From assembly GCF_018595675.2 (NCBI RefSeq), contig NZ_CP092333.1:1016001-1080000 (forward strand): a DNA stretch of 64,000 bases. Reading direction: 5' to 3'. The notes beneath the pieces were generated by a model. The model saw nothing but the letters and a program-made list of their open reading frames with translations, was not told the DNA's origin and did not search any database. The translations under genes and the position numbers were made by a program. This DNA is from Flavihumibacter fluvii (lineage in GTDB: Bacteria; Bacteroidota; Bacteroidia; Chitinophagales; Chitinophagaceae). Each line of letters opens with the position of its first letter. Position 1 is the first letter of the stretch. Positions 51,537 through 60,445 of the stretch are shown in pieces.

Positions 51537-51716
51537 TGTGTGTAAAGAAGAGGAAGGGTAATCCGGACCCTTTGAAAGCTAATTTGTAAATATGGATATT
51601 ATCCGCATCTGCCGCCCACGGCCATATCCAGGGTTTGGGCCACTATCCATAAGGGTGAGCAGGAAACCGGATAATTCAAAATATTTATTTTATCTTTTAT
51701 TCAAGTTAAACTTCTG

Positions 51717-52790
51717 ATGACTACGATCGGGAATATTATATTGGCCATAGCTGCTATTATTTTTTTTGCATTGGTATCTGCACTTTTCGGGAAAACACCT
51801 CCAAGGAGTGGTGATGCCGCTGTCGGCTATGTATGGGGCATAATTCTATTGAACCTGGCTTTCCTGGCCTGTATGATTGTTGTTACATTTATTATTGGCC
51901 GGAATGGCGGGTTTGTCTGGATTTCAACCAACTCAACCACTCGTTTTGTGACTGTTTGTTTTGGACTGCTGGCAGCCTGCATTACTGTCGCATTAAGCGG
52001 TTTGTTTAAATATGAAAATGGCCCGGTGCCTGCTTTACTGCGGTTATTTTCAGGGTTTGTTCCGGTGCTGGTTCCATTGATCCTTCTTGTGTCTGCCGTG
52101 ATTTTATTGAATACAGGGTTAAGGAATGCAGTCGCGGAAGGAATCTATAAATGGCCGCTAGTATTGTCTGTTTCTATTGGTTTTACCGGAATCGCTTCTG
52201 CTTCTTATGCCTTTATAGCACAAAGCCATCGTAATCAAACTGCCCGCATTAAACAGATGGTTCAGGACCAGGATGATAACCACCTACGTATTTTAAGGGA
52301 GATTGATAGCTGTGATATTTATAAGAACATTGTCTTTATCCTGGTTTTTACAGATGGGAACCAGGATGAAGATATCCGTAAAAGTGCCGTTACAAAAATT
52401 AAATCAAATCCTGATTGGCAAAAGGAACTCATCAGGATATTGAGTACCGATTGGGCGCCTGAAGCCTTTCATTTTCTGGCTTCCAATGAGGTAAACGAAA
52501 GGCAATTATTCCTGGAGCCAGTCCGGGGCGGGATACTGATACAAGCGAAGCTGATCAGGGAAAGTATCCGGCAGAGTTCCCACCCTTCCCATTTTTATCC
52601 GGACCTGTTTAGCTGGGAAGTTGAAAGGGTGCTAAGGACAGTTGACCGTTTCGATGGAATGGGTGCAGATTACCAGCCTGTTGTTAAGGAATTGCGTGCA
52701 GCATTGGATGAGCCTTCTGAATACAAAACAATTGAATTGAATTGTATGGCAACTTTGGATAAATGGATAAAGAGCCACCATGGAAAGTAA
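51717..52790 (+). CDS. Membrane protein of unknown function with cytosolic helical domain
   Basis: 357 residues. Five hydrophobic segments in the first half (about 5-25, 38-60, 75-97, 108-131, 144-167), then a soluble C-terminal half from about 170 that is helical, with IRKSAVTKIKSNPDWQKELI and HFLASNEVNERQLFLEPVRG, perhaps HEAT-like repeats. No family was recognised. Its last 11 bases overlap the start of the next gene, so the two are coupled and probably work together. Confidence 0.75.
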   Translation: MTTIGNIILAIAAIIFFALVSALFGKTPPRSGDAAVGYVWGIILLNLAFLACMIVVTFIIGRNGGFVWISTNSTTRFVTVCFGLLAACITVALSGLFKYENGPVPALLRLFSGFVPVLVPLILLVSAVILLNTGLRNAVAEGIYKWPLVLSVSIGFTGIASASYAFIAQSHRNQTARIKQMVQDQDDNHLRILREIDSCDIYKNIVFILVFTDGNQDEDIRKSAVTKIKSNPDWQKELIRILSTDWAPEAFHFLASNEVNERQLFLEPVRGGILIQAKLIRESIRQSSHPSHFYPDLFSWEVERVLRTVDRFDGMGADYQPVVKELRAALDEPSEYKTIELNCMATLDKWIKSHHGK

Positions 52791-53442
52791 AGATTTTTCT
52801 GCTGCAATGGAAAAGGCATTTAAAGATGCTTTAGAACAGGCTGACCTAATCATAGCCCATGCAGCTCAAATTCGTGAGGAGGCTTTCAGGGAATTGGATA
52901 AAGCAAAGGAGATCGCGTCAAAAGCAGAACAGGAGGCTGATCTATTGTTGGCGAATTATTTCAATGGTAAACAATTGCAATTCAGGGAAGCGGCAAGGAC
53001 TGAGTTATTGCGTACACTTACCCGGCAACACCTGGAAAATGGAATACCTGCACAGGAGATCAGCAACTGGCTGGACTGGCCATTATCATACATTGAACAG
53101 ATAGAGGTCCTGCTGCTGCGCCTGAAACACCAACATAAGGATTGCATTCAATTGGGAGGAAATCCAACATTGCAATATAGCAGCTTGGGGCGAGGGGGTA
53201 ATATCTGTTTCCAGAATGACCAGACACGGTTTGAACTTTGGTGGGAGTTCGCCTGGGGTGATGCCTTGCTGATCGTTGATATTCCAACTGAACTTGATTG
53301 GGAAAAACGTACGCACATCAGCCTTGCGGAACGGCAGAATACCCTGGTATTTATTGGTGAACATGTCATTAAAGACCAGTTGGCTGGAAATGGGTCATTT
53401 ATAATCGGTGAACAAGTCATGACCTTTTACCCTCGTAATTGA
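52780..53442 (+). CDS. Coiled-coil protein of unknown function
   Basis: 220 residues. Residues about 5-65 are a charged, Ala/Glu/Lys-rich coiled coil (ALEQADLIIAHAAQIREEAF, KAKEIASKAEQEADLLLANY), which can resemble ATP-synthase b-type stalks or phage-like scaffolds. A short helix pair at about 72-105 (HLENGIPAQEISNWLDWPLS) looks like a helix-turn-helix. The C-terminal half is beta-rich with many Trp (FELWWEFAWGDALLIVDIPT). No known family. Coupled to the membrane protein before it. Followed by about 130 bases without a gene. Confidence 0.7.
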   Translation: MESKDFSAAMEKAFKDALEQADLIIAHAAQIREEAFRELDKAKEIASKAEQEADLLLANYFNGKQLQFREAARTELLRTLTRQHLENGIPAQEISNWLDWPLSYIEQIEVLLLRLKHQHKDCIQLGGNPTLQYSSLGRGGNICFQNDQTRFELWWEFAWGDALLIVDIPTELDWEKRTHISLAERQNTLVFIGEHVIKDQLAGNGSFIIGEQVMTFYPRN

Positions 53443-53572
53443 GCGGGAAGAAAAGTGTTTATCTCTGAAATTTTCCTTTTTAGCTTGTAAATTCCGGGTT
53501 TAACCGCATTGTCGCAGCCCTAACCGCTTATTCTGCTATTTTGGGATAATATTCATCATTAAAACAACAGGT

Positions 53573-54097
53573 ATGAAAAGAAACATTTTTCCCCTAATGG
53601 CCATAACCTTGATAATCTGCTCGGCATTCACTGTAAAGTTTGCGCAGGAATGGAAGATTTCCGATAATTATTCCATCAGGTTTAACGGCGGAGATCCTTC
53701 TGGTGAATTCAAAGGCCTGATGGGTAGTCTCAGGTTTGACCCCAATGACCTGGCAGGTTCAAAGTTTGATGTTTCTGTTGAGGTTGCTTCTATCAATACA
53801 GGTAATGGTATGAAGAATACACATGCAAAAAGTGCCATGTGGTTTGACGCCGAAAAATACCCACTGATTAAATTTTCCTCTTCATCGATCACCAAAACTA
53901 CTTCAGGCTTTGAAACCAGGGGCATCATGGAAATGCATGGAGTCCAGAAAGAAGTGGTCATCCCATTTGCGTTTGAAGACAATACTTTTAAGGGAAGTTT
54001 TGAAGTAAACAGGATGGATTATAAAATCAATGTTGCTGAACCAGATCATGGCGCCAGCAAATTCAAACTGGAAATTTCTGTTCCTGTGACTAAATAA
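53573..54097 (+). CDS. YceI family protein
   Basis: 174 residues with a signal-like N-terminus (ITLIICSAFTVKFA). The YceI beta-barrel pattern is clear: YSIRFNGGDPSGEFKGLMGS, ASINTGNGMKNTHAKSAMWF, DAEKYPLIKFSSSSI, GIMEMHGVQKEVVIPFAF. Family knowledge: lipocalin-like fold that binds isoprenoid-type lipids in the periplasm; physiological role mostly open. 5 bases before the next membrane-protein gene. Confidence 0.92.
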   Translation: MKRNIFPLMAITLIICSAFTVKFAQEWKISDNYSIRFNGGDPSGEFKGLMGSLRFDPNDLAGSKFDVSVEVASINTGNGMKNTHAKSAMWFDAEKYPLIKFSSSSITKTTSGFETRGIMEMHGVQKEVVIPFAFEDNTFKGSFEVNRMDYKINVAEPDHGASKFKLEISVPVTK

Positions 54098-54102
54098 AAA
54101 AA

Positions 54103-54495
54103 ATGTATAAACGTATTTTTATTCATGCGCTGTTTGCCGCTGTTCTGGCGGCAATTGCAGCCTTGATCTATGACCGTATTTACTTTTTTGCCACCCAGGT
54201 TGATTTTTCAAGTATTGTAAATGTATACACCATTTTTGGCAGCAGCATATTGGTCTGCATGATATGCTCATTTATATTTTATGGCTTGTTGAATTGGCTA
54301 AAGGACAAAGGGGAAACACTGTTCAACTTCATTTTTTCAATAGTTTCCTTTACGGGTATCCTGCTTCCCCTTGGGATGAGTTTGCCATTGGAGGTAAAAT
54401 CCCCGGAATTATTTCCTGGACTGGCCGTTCCAATGGTTTTCTTTCCGGCACTTGCCTGGTTTACCATCAGGCCGTTGTTTTCGCATTCCGCCTGA
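54103..54495 (+). CDS. Small four-helix membrane protein
   Basis: 130 residues. Four hydrophobic segments at about 8-25 (ALFAAVLAAIAALIY), 43-66 (IFGSSILVCMICSFIFYGLL), 74-95 and 105-125. No family recognised. Directly behind YceI, which suggests a link with lipid or envelope handling; in some bacteria yceI is paired with cytochrome b561-type proteins, but no haem-binding His pairs are seen here. Confidence 0.7.
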   Translation: MYKRIFIHALFAAVLAAIAALIYDRIYFFATQVDFSSIVNVYTIFGSSILVCMICSFIFYGLLNWLKDKGETLFNFIFSIVSFTGILLPLGMSLPLEVKSPELFPGLAVPMVFFPALAWFTIRPLFSHSA

Positions 54496-55041
54496 TCTGA
54501 GTGAATTTGATTTGTAGAGTGCTAAATACAGGAATTAGAAACACAATAGCACCCTTGCTTTCGGTCAGGGGAAGCATAGCAGGTCAAGAATTCTATACAG
54601 AAACTTTTTTCCGCAATTGAGTTTTCCCGACTGGATAGAAATGATGGTAACGTTATTTCAAGACTGTCGGGGTGCAAAAATGGGTATTGGGTTGGTAAAG
54701 AATCCCCTGAGCATGGTAGTTTTAACCCTGAAATACTTGGTGGTGGCTGGGTTCGGCTGATTTTTACTGTTACATACCCGTTCTCGTTTTTTGGGAATAA
54801 TATACCATCCGGGGCTATACTTATTCATCCCGTCAGCGAAGAGCATGGTTGCTGCACAGGGAGGCTATCAAATCCTTTTGGCCATCATTGGGAAATTGGC
54901 AAACCTTTACCTTCGTGGTAGTATTCCAAGTTTTATGGCACTTATATTTTTTATCGTAATTGTGGTTGTTAGTTTTATTTTTATGGTCAGGAATAGCCAT
55001 AAAAAATAAAGCTATTTGTAAAGCTTACTAATATTACTGTA
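54496..55041. other. Gene-poor stretch
   Basis: No RNA gene or repeat was recognised here. The only reading frame of note is a short hydrophobic one listed separately (54845-55009). A -7-like TACCTTCG is seen at 54907-54914. Confidence 0.5.
54845..55009 (+). CDS. Possible small membrane protein
   Basis: 54 residues if started at 54845 (MVAAQGGYQILLAIIGKLAN), with a C-terminal helix (MALIFFIVIVVVSFIFMVRN) followed by SHKK. The frame is open further upstream to 54791. A -7-like TACCTTCG at 54907-54914 would instead give a 24-residue product from the ATG at 54934, made up of almost only the helix. Weak evidence: length, hydrophobicity and position only. Confidence 0.3.
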   Translation: MVAAQGGYQILLAIIGKLANLYLRGSIPSFMALIFFIVIVVVSFIFMVRNSHKK

Positions 55042-55743
55042 ATGCAAGCGCTAACGGTAAAACAGAAAACCTTACTCACTTACCTGGCATTTCTTTTTTT
55101 TAGTGGGATTGGTATAATATATGGAAATAGCCTTGGTGACCAGGTCCCAAACCTTAGAGTCTGGACATCAGCAAATTTATTTTGGCTGCTGCTTGGAATC
55201 CCCTTTGCCATGGTTCAGCCTGAAGCCAAATTACCCGAATTTTGGCAACCGGAAGTTTTTAACAAATCGCGGCTATGGAAACCAATTGCTGTGGGAATAT
55301 TGTTCGGGTTGCTGGATATTATTGTTGTAAAGGTCATCATGCATCCAGAGCCGTATACTGAATTGCCACCTTTCCTCCAACCATTTCCTTATTCCATTTT
55401 CTTATATTTTTCCGGTGCATTTGAAATAGAGGTTTTTTACCGGTTGATACCTATGACGCTGTTGCTCTTAATTGGCGCAAAATATAAGAATGGCCGATAT
55501 TGGTTACAATTTTTCTGGGTCGGCGCAATTCTGACTTCCCTCCGCGAACCGTTAGAACAGTTTCCACGCGGTTCAGTACTTTTTATAATGTATTCCTTGG
55601 CATCAGGTTTCCTGATGAACCTCCTTCAGGCCATGTATTTCAGGAATGCAGGATTCCTGGCTGCCATAGCCTTGCGGATAGGGCACTATTTATTATGGCA
55701 TATTTTGCTTGGTATGTATGTGCAATTCATTGAAATAAAGTAA
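55042..55743 (+). CDS. Membrane protein, divergent CPBP (CaaX protease-like) family
   Basis: 233 residues with about six transmembrane segments. A CPBP-like core is suggested by FEIEVFYRLIPMTLLLL in place of the usual EExxxR (here I-E-x-x-x-R, with the first Glu one place off) and RIGHYLLWHILL near the C-terminus in place of HxxxN/D. The family holds CaaX prenyl endopeptidase-like proteases and bacteriocin-processing proteins. The altered first motif raises doubt about activity. No operon partner. Confidence 0.55.
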   Translation: MQALTVKQKTLLTYLAFLFFSGIGIIYGNSLGDQVPNLRVWTSANLFWLLLGIPFAMVQPEAKLPEFWQPEVFNKSRLWKPIAVGILFGLLDIIVVKVIMHPEPYTELPPFLQPFPYSIFLYFSGAFEIEVFYRLIPMTLLLLIGAKYKNGRYWLQFFWVGAILTSLREPLEQFPRGSVLFIMYSLASGFLMNLLQAMYFRNAGFLAAIALRIGHYLLWHILLGMYVQFIEIK

Positions 55744-55975
55744 CCATGAAAGTCCTCATGATTTTCACCATCTTTTATCAAATGTTTTGGCAGAAGAAAA
55801 GTGCAGGTTTTTCTTTCTTAAGGAATATCCGCACTTTAAAAGCCAGTTCAAAAACAGATAAGTTCCGGGATCTGAATTTAACTTTCATGGTCAGATAGCT
55901 GGTTGTTCCTAATTTGGGTGTAAAGTTTTGTTTCTCCTTTACATATCTTCATTATGGAAAAATATCCATCAATTC
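55744..55975. other. Intergenic region before the large lipoprotein gene
   Basis: 232 bases without a recognised gene. It contains AT-rich stretches and a TATCTTCA close to the -7 consensus 26 bases before the next start. No clear terminator. Confidence 0.4.
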
Positions 55976-58234
55976 ATGCATCTTATTCATCGGTTTAGCA
56001 GTTCAGTTGTCCTGATTTTTTGCCTTTTTGCATGTAACCATGTACCGGAAGATGCGCCTCCGCCTGAAAGACCAGCTATAATAGACCCGAATCCCCCTTC
56101 TTCCTATTTATCGCCGGAAGAAAGCATGAAAACCATGCAACTGCCGCCAGGCTACCACCTCGAGCTAGTTGCCAGTGAGCCGGTTATCCAGGAACCTGTA
56201 TCCATTGTCTGGGATCCCAATGGTCGTTTGTATGTTGCAGAAATGCGCAGTTATATGCAGGATATAAAAGGTACAGGTGAACGGCTCCCGGTTTGCCGGA
56301 TAACCAGGCTGGAAGATACTGATGGTGATGGGAAAATGGATAAGCATTCCGTTTATATCGATAGCCTGGTCCTGCCCAGGATGATGCTGGCACTGGATGA
56401 CCGGTTGCTGGTGAATGAAACCTATACCTACAATTTATATGCCTACCGCGATAAAAATGGGGATGGCATTGCTGATGAAAAAATCCAGGTTTACGAGAAT
56501 AACAAACCTGATGATGCCAACCTGGAGCACCAGAAAAGCGGACTGATTTGGAATATTGATAATTGGATCTATGTTACCAGTAACCCGGTTCGTTACCAGT
56601 ATAATAAGGGAATGCTGAAAGTAGATACCCTTTCGAGTCCACCTGGCGGTCAATGGGGGCTCACACAGGATAATTATGGTCGTTTATTTTTCTCTTCAGC
56701 CGGAGGCGAAACACCTGCTCTGAATTTTCAGGAGAATCCGGTGTATGGTCAGCTCGATTTGGATAGCCAACTGGCCGGTGATTTTAATGAAGTATGGCCT
56801 ATTATCGGAACACCTGATGTGCAAGGCGGACAAGAGCGCTTAAGACCCGATAGTACATTGAATCATTTTACAGCTTCCTGTGGCCAGGCAGTATATCGCG
56901 GTGACAAGCTTCCGTCAGCCATGTATGGTGATCTCTTTATTTGTGAACCAGTGGGCCGACTGATCAGGAGAGCCAAAATGTATTATAAAGATGGGGTGGC
57001 AATTTTAAAGAATGCCTATGATAAGAGGGAATTCCTTTCCTCTAGCGATATGAATTTCAGGCCAGTAAATATGGCTACAGGACCGGATGGCTGTCTCTAT
57101 ATTGTAGATATGTACCACGGTATTATCCAGGAAAGCGCCTGGACCCAACCAGACAGTTATATTCATCCTCAGATTAAAAGGAAACAACTGGATCTGAATA
57201 TCAATCGCGGAAGAATTTATCGTGTTGTTTATGATGGTTTCAAACCCGGCCCACAACCACAAATGCTGAACGCTTCCAATGAAGAACTGGTAGCCATCCT
57301 TTCACACCCAAATGGGTGGTGGCGAGATAATGCCCAGAAATTATTGGTCATACATGATGATCTTTCTGTAGTTCCAGCGCTTAAAAAACTGGCATTGGGC
57401 GAACAATCAATCATAGAAAAATTAGCCTTCTGGAATAAAAGTCCGGCCGCTGTTTCGAGATTGCATGCCCTTTGGACACTGGAAGGCCTCTCTGCTATTG
57501 ATGAAGAAATACTAATCACTGCACTTTCTGATGAAGATGTGGAAATCAGGAAAGCTGCCATTCGCATATGCGAACCCTACCTTCAACAAAATAATACAAC
57601 CATCTTTACTGCGCTGCAAAAATTGAAAAACGACAAGGAAGCCGGTGTTAAAATTCAATTGGCATTATCACTCAGGTATAGTAAAAATCCCGAGGCGATA
57701 GCCTTAATTAAAGAGCTTCGGGCTGCAAATCCAGGTTACCCGTTATTAACGAAAGTGGCTACCAGGAGCCTTGAAGAAGGCGATGAATCATTAGCAGAGT
57801 TAAGGTCCAGTACAATGGACATGGATGGCGAAGACCGGGACCTTGTCTTCCAGGGAAGCACTAATTTTAAACAATTATGTGCAACATGTCATGGTATGGA
57901 TGGACGAGGTGTGGCTTCCAGGCTTGCACCCCCATTAGCTGGTTCAGCCAGGGTGAACGGAGAAAAGGATTTGCTTATTAATATTGTCCTGCATGGATTA
58001 AAAGGACCGGTAGATCAGCAGAAATATCCCGATGTAATGCCTGCGCAAAAGGAAAATACAGACGAGTATATAGCTTCTGTTTTAAGCTATGTACGCAATA
58101 GCTTTGGTAATAAAGGAAAGGTTGTTAGTATAGATGATGTTAAAGAATTGCGTGAAGCAACAAAAGAAAGACAGACATCCTGGACTTTAAGTGAATTGGC
58201 TGAATGGCAGCAGAATAAAATCAAGAAGCCCTGA
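55976..58234 (+). CDS. Large lipoprotein: sugar dehydrogenase-like propeller, HEAT-like region and cytochrome c
   Basis: 752 residues from the ATG at 55976, giving a lipoprotein signal with lipobox LFAC; the frame opens at a TTG (55928). Order: propeller of the PVC-type membrane-bound dehydrogenase family (LPPGYHLELVASEPVIQEPV, RLYVAEMRSYMQDIKG, GPDGCLYIVDMYHGIIQESA), a helical HEAT-like part at about 425-590 (LSDEDVEIRKAAIRICEPYL), and a C-terminal cytochrome c with CATCH at about 638. The cytochrome part is close to the separate cytochrome c at 37206-37622. Probably a periplasm-facing, lipid-anchored oxidase of sugars or other alcohols, with electrons passed to the respiratory chain. Substrate unknown. 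Confidence 0.85.
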   Translation: MHLIHRFSSSVVLIFCLFACNHVPEDAPPPERPAIIDPNPPSSYLSPEESMKTMQLPPGYHLELVASEPVIQEPVSIVWDPNGRLYVAEMRSYMQDIKGTGERLPVCRITRLEDTDGDGKMDKHSVYIDSLVLPRMMLALDDRLLVNETYTYNLYAYRDKNGDGIADEKIQVYENNKPDDANLEHQKSGLIWNIDNWIYVTSNPVRYQYNKGMLKVDTLSSPPGGQWGLTQDNYGRLFFSSAGGETPALNFQENPVYGQLDLDSQLAGDFNEVWPIIGTPDVQGGQERLRPDSTLNHFTASCGQAVYRGDKLPSAMYGDLFICEPVGRLIRRAKMYYKDGVAILKNAYDKREFLSSSDMNFRPVNMATGPDGCLYIVDMYHGIIQESAWTQPDSYIHPQIKRKQLDLNINRGRIYRVVYDGFKPGPQPQMLNASNEELVAILSHPNGWWRDNAQKLLVIHDDLSVVPALKKLALGEQSIIEKLAFWNKSPAAVSRLHALWTLEGLSAIDEEILITALSDEDVEIRKAAIRICEPYLQQNNTTIFTALQKLKNDKEAGVKIQLALSLRYSKNPEAIALIKELRAANPGYPLLTKVATRSLEEGDESLAELRSSTMDMDGEDRDLVFQGSTNFKQLCATCHGMDGRGVASRLAPPLAGSARVNGEKDLLINIVLHGLKGPVDQQKYPDVMPAQKENTDEYIASVLSYVRNSFGNKGKVVSIDDVKELREATKERQTSWTLSELAEWQQNKIKKP

Positions 58235-58262
58235 CCAGATAATTACCAAAAAACCTTTGCCA

Positions 58263-59366
58263 ATGAATAATTCAAGGCTAAAAACCAGGCGATTCATTTT
58301 CTTTTTTATGGTCATCACCCAATATTGTTTTGGCCAGGCATTTGATACCAGTAAGTATCTTATTAAGGCAGACAGTTCTGGGGCGGCAAGCCATTTTTTT
58401 CGGTCCGATAATACCTGGCTGGGCGCTGACGGCGCAGCTGCCATCGATCTTGGCAATGACAAGCTGCTCTGGTTGTTCAGTGATAGTTTTATTGGAAATG
58501 ATGCTACGAAGTCAAGGACAAATGCTGTTATGATTCGCAATAGTATTGCTATTCAGGATGGTTTCACCATTGACAAAGAGCCACCCAGGTTTATCTGGAA
58601 TACAGCTGATCATGCACCGCGGGATTTTTTTTATGAGCCTGGAAAAACCTGGTATTGGACCGGACATGGCACTATGGTAAAGGATAAACTCCTGGTCTTT
58701 CTTATGAAAGTGAAGGCTGTTAAAACCGGACTGGGATTTGAAGTCTGTGGCTGGACCGCCGTATTAGTTGCCAACCCCCATGCAGATCCTTTGCAATGGA
58801 AGATGAAGTACATTAATGGTACAGAAACCTTTGGATTGATTGCAGGCTCAGCCGCAGTGCTTAAAGATGACCGGTTTATATATGCCTATGGTGCCGTAGA
58901 ACCTGCTACCCATGAAGTTTACCTGTTGAGATGGAATATCGATAAAGTGTACAGGGGGGATATTAAACAACCCGACTGGTGGATTGATGGTCAATGGCGG
59001 AAACGCACAACCAAGGCGCCTATACCCGAACCTTTATTTATTGGGGGAACCGAGTTTTCAGTGCATTTTGACAACGCTATCAAAAAATTTGTACAGGTGC
59101 AGTCTTACGGTTTTGGCGAAGCTAAGATCGGTATCAGGTTAGCAGATAGCATACAAGGAAAATGGTCTGACCCCTATATGGTTTATACACCTAACTATAA
59201 GGGAGCCAGGCAACCATTCATGTATGCAGCAAAAGCACACCCCGAATTAAAGGGGAATGGAATTTATATTACCTATAATGTCAACAGCTTCGACTTTAAT
59301 GAAGTGCTTTCAAACCAATCATTGTATTATCCACGGTTCATGTTGTTGAACATCCAATTAAAGTAA
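58263..59366 (+). CDS. Secreted DUF4185/DUF5005-like beta-propeller protein
   Basis: 367 residues from the ATG at 58263; the frame opens upstream at 58191 within the previous gene. Signal peptide 1-23 (FMVITQYCFGQ). Motifs of GH43/GH117-like five-blade propellers appear: DNTWLGADGAAAIDLGNDKL, LWLFSDSFIG, FYEPGKTWYWTGHG, and VQVQSYGFGEAKIGIRLADS. It may act on a polysaccharide, but no catalytic triad was pinned down. 28 bases after the dehydrogenase lipoprotein, so cotranscribed. The stop overlaps leuB by 9 bases on the other strand. Confidence 0.65.
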   Translation: MNNSRLKTRRFIFFFMVITQYCFGQAFDTSKYLIKADSSGAASHFFRSDNTWLGADGAAAIDLGNDKLLWLFSDSFIGNDATKSRTNAVMIRNSIAIQDGFTIDKEPPRFIWNTADHAPRDFFYEPGKTWYWTGHGTMVKDKLLVFLMKVKAVKTGLGFEVCGWTAVLVANPHADPLQWKMKYINGTETFGLIAGSAAVLKDDRFIYAYGAVEPATHEVYLLRWNIDKVYRGDIKQPDWWIDGQWRKRTTKAPIPEPLFIGGTEFSVHFDNAIKKFVQVQSYGFGEAKIGIRLADSIQGKWSDPYMVYTPNYKGARQPFMYAAKAHPELKGNGIYITYNVNSFDFNEVLSNQSLYYPRFMLLNIQLK

Positions 59367-60431
59367 TTTCAATACTGCCTCGCCCATAGCTTCAGTGCCA
59401 AGGATATTTTCAGCAGGCGTCTGTTTGCCTGCGATATCCTTTGTACGGAATCCGGCTTTCAGCACCCGGTCCACAGCATTGATTACCGCTTCGGATTCAG
59501 CTTTCATTCCAAAGGAAATATCTAACAAGAGTGCTGCAGATAAAATAGATGCAAGAGGATTTGCTATGCCTTTACCAGTGATATCATGTGCTGAACCATG
59601 GATGGGTTCATATACACCGGTGCCATCACCTATGGATGCGCTGGCGAGCATACCCATGGAGCCTGCGATTTGAGAAGCTTCATCTGTAAGGATATCACCA
59701 AACAAATTAGCGGTAACCACCACATCAAAACGGCGGGGATCTTTGATCAGTAACATGGCCGTTGAATCAACAAATTGATGTTCAACTTCCACATCGGGAA
59801 ATTCAAGGGCCAGTTTCTGGATCACTTCACGCCATAAACGGGAGGTTTCAAGAACATTGGCTTTATCTACAGAACATAATTTCTTACGCCTGGTCCTTGC
59901 TGCAGTAAATGCCTTCCTGCCAATCCGTTCCACTTCATACCGGCTGTACTCAGCGACATCAAAAGCCGTATCGCCATTGTTCTTGCGGCCTTTCTCACCA
60001 AAATAAATATCGCCGGTAAGTTCCCTGAAAAAAAGAATATCAGCGCCTTTCAGGATTTCTGGTTTAATACTGGAAGCATCCAAAAGTTCATCAAACAATT
60101 TAATCGGCCGCAGGTTGGCATACAGGCCGAGTTCTTTTCTCATTTTCAGCAAGCCCTGTTCCGGCCTGACTTTCGCAGATGGATCGTTGTCATATTTTGG
60201 ATGTCCGACCGCACCAAACAATACAGCATCAGATTTCCTCATTTTTTCCAACGATTCATCGGGTAGGGGATTGCCGGTTGCTTCAATCGCTACATGGCCG
60301 ATCATAGCTTCATCATAGGTGAAGTTATGGCCGAATTTTTCGGCGATCTTGTCCAGTACTTTTTTTCCCACTGCAGTTACTTCCTGTCCGATGCCATCAC
60401 CCGGTACAATTAATATGTGTTTTGTTGCCAT
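59358..60431 (-). CDS. leuB: 3-isopropylmalate dehydrogenase
   Basis: 357 residues. Beta-decarboxylating dehydrogenase: VPGDGIGQEV, LGLYANLRPIKLF with the substrate Arg, RELTGDIYFGEKG, DKANVLETSRLWREV, VVTANLFGDILTDEASQIAG and EPIHGSAHDITGKGIANPLA. It oxidises and decarboxylates 3-isopropylmalate in leucine synthesis. In this operon it may also act on the methylmalate product of citramalate. Last gene of the leuCD-leuA/cimA-leuB unit. Confidence 0.97.
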   Translation of the reverse strand: MATKHILIVPGDGIGQEVTAVGKKVLDKIAEKFGHNFTYDEAMIGHVAIEATGNPLPDESLEKMRKSDAVLFGAVGHPKYDNDPSAKVRPEQGLLKMRKELGLYANLRPIKLFDELLDASSIKPEILKGADILFFRELTGDIYFGEKGRKNNGDTAFDVAEYSRYEVERIGRKAFTAARTRRKKLCSVDKANVLETSRLWREVIQKLALEFPDVEVEHQFVDSTAMLLIKDPRRFDVVVTANLFGDILTDEASQIAGSMGMLASASIGDGTGVYEPIHGSAHDITGKGIANPLASILSAALLLDISFGMKAESEAVINAVDRVLKAGFRTKDIAGKQTPAENILGTEAMGEAVLKLL

Positions 60432-60445
60432 TATTGAAAAATGAA

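Noticed and set aside
55800-55860. AAGTGC/GCACTT repeat before the large lipoprotein gene
   Set aside because: Short arms with a loop of more than 30 bases and no T-run, so not convincing as terminator or riboswitch.
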